Assembly (NCBI RefSeq): GCF_965638725.1
Contig: NC_134950.1
Span: forward strand, 143,521,636-143,585,635
Direction: 5' to 3'
DNA: 64,000 nt
From: Aptenodytes patagonicus
Lineage: Eukaryota > Chordata > Aves > Sphenisciformes > Spheniscidae
In this document: one piece after another, positions 27,304-38,679 of the stretch
How positions within the stretch are numbered: the first letter of the stretch is position 1
Layout: every line of letters starts with the position of its first letter
Translations under genes and position numbers: made by a program
Notes under the pieces: model-generated
What the model was told of the DNA's origin: nothing
The model's input: the letters and a program-made list of their open reading frames with translations, nothing else
The model's database searches: none

Positions 27304-29369
27304 AAATCCTCCCAGTAACATCAAACCCATCGCATCTGTGAAGCCGCCAGTCCAGGGGAGAGTTTAGACTAGTCAAACTAGATCTTTTTAGTGATGTACT
27401 GGAAACTCCTCCCGTTCAGCAGTATCATAATGCAACAGGTGAGCACAGCACGCAGATGCAGCAGGTCACAGCTCTGAGCACTGGCCCTGCACAGGAAGGG
27501 TTTGCGAGGGTTCCTCTACCATCCCAGCATGTGCCCCATTTCTGTCACAGAAAAGATGGGTAGACTAGAATAAACAGTTGTTAACACCAAAACCCACTTG
27601 TGGGCTGCTTGCTGAACTGTCCCTATGGGCTAGTCATTGAAGGCATCTGCACGGGCTGGTCCCAGGGCCATGGTCAGGCATCACTTTGGTGTCCTGACCA
27701 TACTGCGCTTCCTAGCTCACCCCAGCTCCCTGTGGATCTCTGACCCCCAGGCACGTGCACTACAGTAAATTCAACCACAAAGTCCACCTGCTGCTATAGC
27801 GCAGGACTAGCCTTTACTACTGAGTGCTGCCCTAGAAAATCAGACTAAAACATAACTTACCTTCTCTATGTCAAAATATAACGTTTTAACATGAATTTTT
27901 AATTTCTTAAAAGAGGAGAACACTGAAAACAAGACCCTACACCAATGGGGGGGGAAGTAATGGGATCATTTGTATTCTACTGTGTTTGTTTCTGAGAAAA
28001 ATACAACAGATCTCCTCACCTTCACTGAACTGCTTGCTATATATCCACTATAGCAGTGATTTTACAAGTTACAGCTTTGCAAAACAACTTCCTTTGCAGA
28101 ACCCAGCTTAGTAATGCTTTATTTCATCAGGTGGGTGGAGAATTTCCCTGGGAAAGTTCTGCCACAATTGCTGTCAAAATTATCATACCTATTTGAAATA
28201 TCTTTAGGATCCTATCTTCCCTCAAAAACGCTGCCTACAAGCAATCTAATCACAAATGAAAACAAACAAAAAGTCCCATTACTCAGGAAAAAGGAAACCT
28301 TTGGCAAGTAACTTGGTAACTTGCCAGGGATAGATGCATCACTGTACCAAAAGCTTTTATCAACAAATGGGATATGCTAAATAGTACAAGGGGTCATGAG
28401 AACTTCATCTCACACAACAGAATTGAACATCTGAAGATGAAAAAAAAGACAAAGCCAAATAAAAAAAATTCAAAGTGCTCATTCACACTGCAATTAAATC
28501 CATTACACACTGTTGCATGCTTTCTGCTAGACTACTAAATTCAAGTGAAGCACTGTTAGGTATCAATCTAGCTAATGCATCCTAAAATTGTAATGCCATG
28601 AAAGACTGGAACTAAATCTTTTGGATACCATGGAATTGATTTTCAAAAGAAAAATCTGCACAAACTCATATGCTTAATTTATTCCTACCTATACTTATTA
28701 CTGTGCATTAAAGTGTGTATTTGTGCAAGTAAGTGCACAAACAATCCATTAAAAACAAGACAATAAAAATTAATAATGATGTATAATGATGTATAATACT
28801 GGTTTTCAAGCCCTTGCTAATTGCCATAAAAGTCTTTCCATCACAGTTACACTTCATACTGTCTAGCACATTAACCCTCATTTCAGCCACACATGTAATT
28901 TATATGGCTGACTTGTGTCTCAATATAAAATCAGATAAACTAAACTAAAGCATACTAAACATATTGTTGAAATGTAAACACACAGCCAACATCACACCTA
29001 CATAGTTACATTTATATATAAACAAATTATTAGACAAAACCCAACACAGTCTGATTTTCATTTCTTCGGGACCTATTACTCTCGGATTGAAAACAAGTGA
29101 TTAGATGTACTGCAAAGCGCAACAATGTGTGTCAGTGATCACATACTTTCAGAGTACTCAGTTAGCACTTGTACTTCACTACCATTTAGTTGTGAATGCT
29201 GATTTAAATTATGACTTTCTGACTTTTATCATTGTAATTAGCTTTGCTTGAACACCAGAAACTTTGGGAATTTTCTCAGCTAACATTTTAAAATAACACT
29301 GTAAGTCAAATCTTTTCTCCACATCCTCTACACCAAACAGCAAAAATCACAAGGATTTGTGACCAGACA

Positions 29370-29452
29370 AGGCCCCGAGCAACCTGATCTAAGATGGCTC
29401 TGCTCTGAGTAGAGGGCTCCAGAGGTCCCTTCCAGCCAAGGTCTTCCAGGCT
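29370..29452 (+). mobile_element. Degenerate CR1 3' fragment, plus orientation
   Basis: The sequence GGCCCCGAGCAACCTGATCT and, further on, GAGGTCCCTTCCAGCC match in order the typical CR1 3' end (GAGCAACCTGATCT...GGTCCCTTCCAACC). The segment between is diverged and shortened. It is a much older insertion than the CR1 at 34516-34815. Confidence 0.7.
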
Positions 29453-32400
29453 ACCTCTGCTTTATTACTCTACTCATTAAAAAGCCAAGATTAGTCCAAG
29501 TCATATTTTAATGACCATCCCTAAGCAAAAAATATTTAAAATACAAATCTCCGGTCACCGATAAGATCTGACATTATGTTTTGAGGATTACCAGAGTTAA
29601 GATTTTTTTTTTCAAATGTTCCAGCTGAATATATCGTACTATAACAAACAGTTCTTTACTCCCCCCAAGGCAAATGTATAAAAACAACTAAGCCAACTAC
29701 AAATTTCACTAAGACAGACAAGTTCAGATACTCGAGAGATTAGTAATAGAATATTATCATCATTCAATAATCAGCTGATTTATTCAAACTGTATCAGAAC
29801 ACAAGCATTTACTGAATGCATGCTAACATAAGCTAGTTTCCATCCTATTCTTTCATAACACATACAAAACTTCATTGGCAGCTATTTCTCAGAAAAGAAA
29901 CACAGACTGCATTTAGTATTTTCCTCACTAAATCGAACAGTCATTGAAGCTTTATTTGTACAATATGCAAGCGAAAAGAAGAACAAAACTTCCTTTCCAC
30001 TTGAAACACAATACACATTATGCAAGAGCACCCAAAAAATATCTGATCAAAATTTACAAGCAATACATCTTAAAGATACCAGTTCACCAAATTAGGCTCA
30101 ACAACAACAAAGCATAAATTAGAAATGCCCTAATCCACAAACTGGCACTACCCAAAGAGAAACAAAGTGTATTTTCTGTCTCCTGTCTTTGGGGTATTGT
30201 GTAAGACCACAGTAGCTCTGGTTTTTCCAGGGAACTGGGGAGTTCCTCTACACCCATCATTACCCAAGCAAGTTTAACCGGGCTTCTTCAGGCTGCTCTT
30301 CACCCATACAACACCCTCTTACAGGCGCTGCACACAACGAACTTCACAATGTCATAGTCTCATCTGCTGTGGCCCACAAGAGTTTAAACTTGGCCCGTGA
30401 CATTTCAGAAGTGGGTCAGTAAAAGGGAATGATGAGAATGTGTGCTTACTTGCCTTATCAATGCAAAGAGCAAGTATGAACGACAGCTGAAAATGTTCTC
30501 AAGAGGACACTGAAAGGGCTAGTACCAGCGAACGCTCCCATTGAATTGAAGCAGAAATGAAATTTTAAAGAAACAGTAGTATTCAAATAACATTTTTCAG
30601 ATCTAGGATGCAGAGTAACAAGACACATGTCTGGCAATCCCTCCTGGCTAGAAAAACAGCAAGGGGTTGGGTTTTTTTTTCTTTCTTTTCCTTCCAGGAA
30701 TATATTTCCCAGCTATTCAGAGCGGAACATTCACAATTGCTGCTGTACAGACATAGCACCCAGGTTTGACATGCAATTTCATAAAGGCCTAGAGAGTCTC
30801 CCCTTATTTTACCAGACCAGCAACAGAATAGCACCAGAGAGTTCAGAACTTGTTTCTTAGAACGGCTCAGATCTGCACACAGGTTCCAGAGATGACAACT
30901 CTTGATTTGGGGAAAGTTAGATAAATCTAACGGTTGATGAGAATCTGATAATGCAAGAGAGAAAGAATCCAGAAAAAAAGCAGCACTTGCACTTGACAGC
31001 AGAGGAGTCAGAGCTCTGCCTGCAGTAACAAGTTAAAACAGTGCCAGGGAACACTTTGAGAAGGAAGCAGACCTCAACCACCCACCCTGGGAGCCTGGTG
31101 CCATGGTCCCTGGCACAGGTTTTGATTAAGGGTAACTAGCTGTCTCCCAAACAACCCCCAGGCCCAGCCGATGAGCTGGCACAGATCGGGGACTGCTCCC
31201 AGCAGGCAGTTCGGATGTGGCCACCCTGCTTTGGAGGGTAAGAGTTTAACAGCATGGACATGGGCTGTTCCACTGCCAGCTGCAAAGCAGCCCCAGGCAC
31301 ATCCAATTCAGCAGTACAGACACAGCTTTAGCCTGGCAGTGCTGGGGCCAAACAGTCAAACTAACAGATCCCACCACGCTCTTCAAGAGGTGTATTCCCA
31401 AGTCAAATGCTTATTTCACACGCTGCTTAGTTTTGGCTTAGAATCTCCTCTGTGATGTGCAGGTTTTGTATTGGGATAGGTTTTTTTCCAAAACCTTGTC
31501 ACTCAGCCTGTGAAGACTCCGGGTGGCAGAGTGCACCATCTGAAAGGGACAGGATTTAGCAATACGTTATCAAGCAGAATTAACAAGAGTCTGAAGCAAA
31601 CAAAGGTTTGCTTCAATGCAAACAGGTAAATGCTTAAGTTCTTCAATTGCAAAATTCAGACTCCTTTCTCCTAACCAAATACTCTGATACATGAATGACT
31701 TTACCTTCATACTTCTCTTTTACTAGAGCTGAAAGGAACTTCACCTTTACCTACACGAAGTTCTCCACAATTCCTAGTGACGTAAGCAATAGCGAGAGAT
31801 TGGTGGGCTCGTTAATCCCTCTGTTTTCCTCCTTACTGTTGTACAGCAATGTCTCAACTTACTTCCAGTTAAAAAAATCCACTATTTTCTTTTTTCTATT
31901 TTCCTTGTCTTTCCTTGTGTATCTAGTTTTCTGCCTCATCCATAAGCAATACTTATGAGTAGTTTAGATAAAAGTTACTGTCTAAAACTGTGCTGTATTG
32001 AACACAACACAAAAAGTATTTTACTTCCTTAAGCAAGATACAAATTTGTCTTCTATTCGCAAATTTTCAATTCAATTCAGTAAAAAACCCAAAAAATTAG
32101 TACTACACTAAGTACTCCTTATATTCTGTTGTACATGTTTATTTTATTAACAGCAGAAATACCTTCCAAGTATCAATGACAATACGGCAACAAAATTCCT
32201 CAAGTTTGTTCTCCGTAGAGTATGTTGCAAAAAGTACCCAGTGGTCTTCAAAAAGGCCAGTCACTGCAAAATCAAGCACACTTTCAACAACAACGTTTGA
32301 AAGTCCGAGGTATGTCAATTTAGCAAGGTCAAAACGAAACAGCAAGAAAACTATAAAGCATTTAACAAAGCCCCTCCAGACTTCTGCCTCTGCTTCAGCC

Positions 32401-34515
32401 AACAGTGTTACAAACTGCAGCATGTTGGAAAGCTTATTATTGTGTCCAACATACTTTGTACTAAAAGTACAGCAATTTCAAGATTGTTTTCCTTCTTACT
32501 AACCTAAAAGCTCTTCAGACAGACCTCGGTTTCCTTCGGGAACTATTCCATAACCCAGGCAGCAACATCTTGTTACACTTCATTTTGCTCCTTCAAATTT
32601 CATTCACTGCCCCTCTACTGGCATCACCACTGAACTGGCCGACTTCCAACCTAAAGGACTTATCAACATTATCAATGATAGACAATTCTGCCACCATGAA
32701 CTCAGGAAAAAAAGGGAAAATTTTCCAATTTTTTGTGACTGATGCTACCAATTAGGTGGCCATGACTCAACCACATGCCTACAAGAAGCAGCACAACATT
32801 GCTACTGTCCATTGAGAAGACAGTCAGGCATATCTGCAATTTCAGAAGAACCCACTGAAATCATCTTATGATTTCAACATGCTTTGCTGCAGGTCAAAAC
32901 CATTAAACACTCAATGAAGCAGATGGTGCCAAACCCATGAAATACACCATATATGTATAGTGCGTATCTATATATACACGTATACAGAAAAAAAACAATC
33001 CTAAAGGGTTGGAAGTAGTTAACGTCTAGAAAATTCAGTTTGTGAAACACCTGTTAATGCTGGATAGTTGATACTAGTCAATGCTACAGAAAACGTCCTT
33101 AAGAGAAGCAAGTTTGTTGTAATGTCAAATGAAGTCAGAAAAACTTTTTCCTGAAAATGATGCGAATAAAACAAAATGCAGAATATAAAATTTCCTAGGA
33201 AAAGCTGATGAATATAAAAGCAAGGTCCAGAACCCTGAACAATTCCGTATTACCCTTTACAAAAACAGGTTATTGGTAAAGTAATTATTAAACAAATGCT
33301 GATAAATATGTTTTCAAGCTAGACACACACAAAATATCACTCTATGATCATGAGTGTGTTCAACTTCAAAAAGTTAATGGTGACATTCCTCTTTTGACCA
33401 ATTCATTAGGTAAATCCTATTTTAGGATGCGAGTTTCAATACACAGCAAACCTCTACTGCTTGATGAACACATCACTCAGAATAGTTCAGAAATACTATT
33501 TCCATGTTTCCCCATTTCTTACAAAACAGCTTAGTATCTATTTATCTGGAATCAGACAACAGACACTCAAGAGAAGAACCTGTAGTTGTCAATGCTTCCA
33601 CCTTAATCTTTCCATTTTAATTTTTTTGCTATTCTCCACTGGACTAAAATATTTTGAAGCACCCCTTTATATTTTTCCATTCAGAATAAGTTGAATATAA
33701 ATGACCACAGAAATTAATCTTTACCACTGGAAAAACATACACTTACAATAATTAAAACATACTAGTTTTGAAACAACTCAGACACGGAAAGTTAAATTTT
33801 AAAAAACAAAGCAAAACAAAACTTTTTCATCTTACAATTACGGGCTTTCCAGAAAATCAAGAGCTATCAATGTCATAAAACAAGCAGCAAGGACCGGACA
33901 GCAGCAAACAGGCAAGGGCCGTATCTAAACTGACACATCCGATCCTGCAGGTTCTCAGGCTGCCTTTCTAGCAAAACCCAAACTATAGAACCCAAACTAC
34001 AATTTAAAGGAGCCCTTTCCCAGGAAACATCAGGAATGCAATGATACTGGCACAGATGGCTTTTTCCACAGTTAAGTCTCCAGGGTTCAAATGGCATCCC
34101 CAGACCATCACAGGTTTCCCACCCACAACAAGAAAGTGGTCCACGTTATTTTTAAAGCGGGGGGGTGGGAGGAAATATATATGGTTAACAGATCTTCTAT
34201 AACCAGGGACATAAACCTAAACCCTTTAGAACAACACACACAGGTGGATGTGTGTGAAAAATCAACAACTCGTTAGCCATACCGGGAAGCCTTCCATTAC
34301 TGGCAGACTGGATCCATACAGATGGAAGGTGTCGGGGCTGGAGCATCCATCACCTCGGACCAGGCTCTGCTGGTCCAACCGTATTTACCAATTATCAAAA
34401 GAGTCTTCTACTGCAGACGTCTACAGAGGCCAAGACAGGCCTTACCCACATCCAAAACATCAGCTGTTAAAAAGATGGTTGTTTAAAGTTTGGAGATAGC
34501 AAGATGTTATTCATC

Positions 34516-34815
34516 TTGGGGGTTGGTCTCTTCTCCGAAGTAACAAGTGATAGGACGAGAGGAAATGGCCTCAAGTTGCGCCAGGGGAGGTTTAGATTGG
34601 ATGTAAGGAAAAATTTCTTTACTGAAAGAGTGGTGAAACATTGGAACAGGCTGCCCAGGGAAGTGGTGGAGTCCCCATCCCTAGAGGTATTTAAAAGACA
34701 AGTAGATGAGGCACTTAGGGACATGGTTTAGTGGGCATGATGGTGTTGGGTCGACGGTTGGACTCGATGATCTTAGAGGTCTTTTCCAACCTCAATGATT
34801 CTATGGTTCTATGAT
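34516..34815 (+). mobile_element. CR1 LINE, 5'-truncated 3' end, plus orientation
   Basis: This is the 3' terminal part of a chicken-repeat-1 non-LTR retrotransposon. A frame translates to the C terminus of CR1 ORF2, with recognisable stretches such as [20 protein letters not shown] and [19 protein letters not shown], ending DEALRDMV at 34731. After the stop comes the CR1 3' UTR, including GGTTGGACTCGATGATCTTAG and CTTTTCCAACCTC, and the element finishes in the family's short tandem tail (ATTCTATGG/TTCTATGAT) near 34815. The 5' edge is approximate. The frame is open over this fragment, but only the last 60-70 codons of the ORF2 reading frame are present, so it is a dead copy. No obvious target duplication is seen, as usual for CR1. 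Confidence 0.93.
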
Positions 34816-36453
34816 TTCCCAAGACATCTAATCACAGGATGTCTTTCCAAAATTTAGAAAAGACAAACAACAGAATATTCTTGTCCAGGATTCCCTTGTC
34901 TATTTTCACTGCACGGCTTCTTAGTTCTTTCTTGGCAGATGCGCTTACAACTTGGCCAGCTGTTTTTCAATATGCCCAAAGGTTTTATAAGGACTTATCC
35001 TATTGCAAGTCATTGAGACTTTGGCTTCTAAATCATCCTCCTCATTACACCTTTTCATCAATCCCGATACAGACATTGTTCCACCACCCAAAATCCTTCC
35101 ATAATGAAGATTCCTGAGTCCTAAAAGATTTCTGGGTCATCCTCCATTCAACTAAAATACTGCTCTACACAAAACTCTGAAGAACAAAGGCATCTTACTC
35201 TATGTACTGCCTTTTTTCCAGCCCTGGAGTTTAATGCATCAGCAGGAAACAAAACTTTAAACAGCTCCATTGTAAAAGATAAATATTTAATTGTTTATAG
35301 CATAGGTTGTTCTTATGAAGGAAAACAAAGACAATCCCAAGCAAACTGCCATCAATGTTTCTAAAAACAAAGGTCTACCACAACTGTTCTCCTCTATCTG
35401 GTCAAGTTTGGGAAACTAGTCTGCTGCTGAGGAGTGGCATCTGCTGGCAGATAGACACTCCACAAAAATCAGATTCACCAATAAAATAAAGAAAGCAAAA
35501 ACAGGAAAATCAGAGTTTACATTATTCACAAAGCAACTTGCTTCTTGACTGATAGGATGATGATGTTTTTCTTAACAATGTAACTCCTTTCAGTTCTAGT
35601 GATGGTACTGAGTTGCCCATGAACCAGAACAACATTGCTAGCGCTGCCTATGAAATTTCTTTTCGCCCGTCAATCAGCGGCAGAACTAGTGAAAAAACCC
35701 CACAGCTATACAAGACCTCATCTTTGTAAACCACTAAGGACATAATACACATTTGTTATTTAATTAAAACTCTTCACATCACGGATCTCTTAAATAAATT
35801 CTTACAATGACTCACTGTAATGGATGTTAAAAAGCTCGCTAGCATGCTTCACTGAGAACAATCAACTGAATTTAAAAATTTAAATGGCCCAGAAAACAAC
35901 TGAATATTGTGATTTGCTGTACACCTTAAAATTAATTCTAAGCATTAAATCAAATTTAAACTACTGTAAATGAAGTACATACACAGAAAGAGTTATTTCA
36001 ACATAAACCAGAATATCCTTAATTTTAGAGCAACCTGCTTGTACCACAGCCTAAAGCTGATCTATGCTTTCCACAAGGTGCTATTCTTATAAGCTATAGA
36101 TCCTGTAACTGTGGCACACTACAGCTTTTTGGCCTAAAATATGATGGTGGATGACTGACACATGCCATATTTGTTTTGGAAGGGACAGAAAAAAGAGAAA
36201 GAGATTCAGTTTAAATGTTTCAGCCATGTCCAGGAATGAAAGTAGGAACAAATATGTTTTTATATTTTCATTTTTAAAGAAAACTTCCTACTCTTAACAG
36301 CACTGTGCAATACCAACATAGTTTGCAACAGCATCTAAAATGTGGGATTATTAACAATAAAGTTTTTCTTTTGGTGAAAAAAATATGCATATTGGGCTAT
36401 TACTATACACTTCCAAAAACAGAATCACTTTAAAACGCAATAGATCCCTTCTG

Positions 36454-36480
36454 AAATAAATAAAATAAATAAAATAAAAT
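36454..36480. repeat. AAATA-type simple repeat
   Basis: Mixed AAAT and AAAAT units in SDHAF3 intron 1. Confidence 0.75.
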
Positions 36481-38546
36481 ACAATTTTTAAAAAAGAGAG
36501 TTTTGTGTCTACATACCAAGGATCCATCTCCTCCGGGCATACTCTACTGGGGACCACCGTGGCTGATCAGAATTTTGTAATGACTCTTCTCAGCTGCCAG
36601 GTTAGTCGGATGAAACCAGACCAAAAAGCTACTGTGATAATTACCTCCCTTCCGGATACCATAGTAGCAAGCAAAGGTGTGCTTTTATGTCACGTATGTC
36701 ATAATATATGACATCTGACATCAGATCTGCAGCTAAAGAACCAGCTGGTTATCCAACTACCGTTATCCAATGTTGATCTGAAACATCAACGATCATCCAA
36801 TTGTTAGACTTCTAGAAATTAAGGGAGGCTGCTGTTGGTAAACACAAGCCATGCTCACAGAAAGACTCAGTCCTGGCGTCCTCATCGCCCCACTGGGGAC
36901 CTGGTCACAGCACTTCCCAACTCCCTTTCAGCCCCATGACATTAGAAGCCTACAGGTGGAAACCAGGGAGCTGCTGTGCACGTCTCAGCTCAGAGTCCAA
37001 GACGCGGCCTAGGCACGATCACTGATGGAGGTACTAAGGGTATTCCATTGGGCCAAGAACACTTGCTGGAAAATTTACATTAGTGATCTAGATTACCAGA
37101 TGAGAACTTGGAAAGAAAGACTGCAATGGGGAAAAATAAAGAACAAAATACTATACAGTATGTCAAAAATATACATCTATTAAGAAGCACAGGAAGAACA
37201 AAGTATTTAAGCTGATAAATGTGCCAGAGAAAAGCCTGAAGAGGAACAAACGAAGCAAACCTATCATGTTGGACCGTCTAATCACAAGACTATGAGAAAA
37301 AGACTTTGAAGAACTCCAAGAACTTTCCAACTGCAGGAACAAAGGGACTTTCACCATGCCAATATCTGTTGAAAAATGTAGTTATACACTGGCAGTCTAT
37401 AAAGTTCCTAGAATGTGATTAGGACATCTTTTTAATTTTTTTAATATCGTGGAGGTTATTGCAGGGTGTTTATCTTAGGCTGGTTCTCCATCGCAGGTTT
37501 GACTCATCTACAAATCCAATTGTGAAAAGCAATCTGAGTAAAAATCATCACAAAATGAGAGATTATCACTCTAAGAAAGGAAGCGTGAAAGAGGAATATA
37601 TGAGATCTCTTTGCAGAGAGATCAGATATATCTCTCCAATAGAGAAAAACAAAAATGGGCTTCAGAAAAGCAAACTTCAGCACCATTGGGGAACCAGAAG
37701 TGCCAGGGCAACCCTTTCAGGGATAACAGAGTGTTGTAGGCGTCCTTTTCCCTGCTAGGGTATCAAAGGGTAGCCATCCTAAACACTGCAAACTACTGGG
37801 GTAGCTGCTGTGTTTTGCTACTGGGGTAGCAAACTACCCCAATGCAAATAAAAACCAGAAAGCACATTATAAAAACATGATGGCTAAACCAGGTGGAAAC
37901 CACAGTAAAGTTTTTGAATTAAAAAGCCTTCTCAAAATCTGCAGCAGTATATTACCAAATCTCAATATGTATTTTAATAAATAATTTAACAAGAATTGAA
38001 TCTGTGAAAATTCTAGTTTGTATTAGAAAATTCAATATCCTACTTGTCTCTAGTACAGGAACAAGCCTTCTCAATTTAAGTATTTGCTGCCATCATGTGT
38101 GCACTTCAAAGACTGCAATCTTTTGAAGGATACTTTCATTTATCAAGTCAAAAATCAGCTATCAGACTACACGTGAGAGCATCACAGACTTCAGTTAGAA
38201 GGTGATGAAGTTTCAAAGATTGCTAATGTAATATGAATTCTTCCCTCAGTACAGATTGCATATACATCAAACAGCATACAAACTCAATTCAATTACAAAG
38301 ACCACATGCTTCTGCTATGCAATCGTAAAAAACAAGAAACTGATTATGAGCTAAATGGTATTTGGTGGTCCACAGAAAATAAACCAATTGCTCTGGTTCA
38401 TTCTATGCAGGTATCAATACTACCAAGACAATTCAATACCTTCAGTCACGACATCTCCAAAGAAGCAACAGTGATGGGGACTTAAGTTCAAAGCCTTCCA
38501 CCAGGCCTCTTCTGGCTCAGATTCAGAAAAAGAAGAAAAAAGAAAA

Positions 38547-38679
38547 GGAAAAAGGAAAAAGGAAAAAGGAAAAAGGAAAAAGGAAAAAGGAAAAAGGAAA
38601 AAGGAAAAAGGAAAAAGGAAAAAGGAAAAAGGAAAAAGGAAAAAGGAAAAAGGAAAAAGGAAAAAGGAAAAAGGAAAAA
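38547..38679. repeat. Perfect heptamer satellite (GGAAAAA)19
   Basis: Nineteen uninterrupted copies of the 7-bp unit GGAAAAA run on the plus strand. They are flanked by purine-only sequence (about 38526-38688) that looks like degenerate array edges. Strand asymmetry is complete: all purine on plus, all pyrimidine on minus. The complete lack of unit errors suggests a recent or still unstable expansion. The reading frame through it on the minus strand is a low-complexity Phe/Pro/Ser/Leu repeat and not a gene. Confidence 0.95.

Noticed and set aside
34504..34731. 75-codon ORF as a host gene
   Set aside because: It is the C-terminal fragment of CR1 ORF2, part of a truncated retrotransposon.
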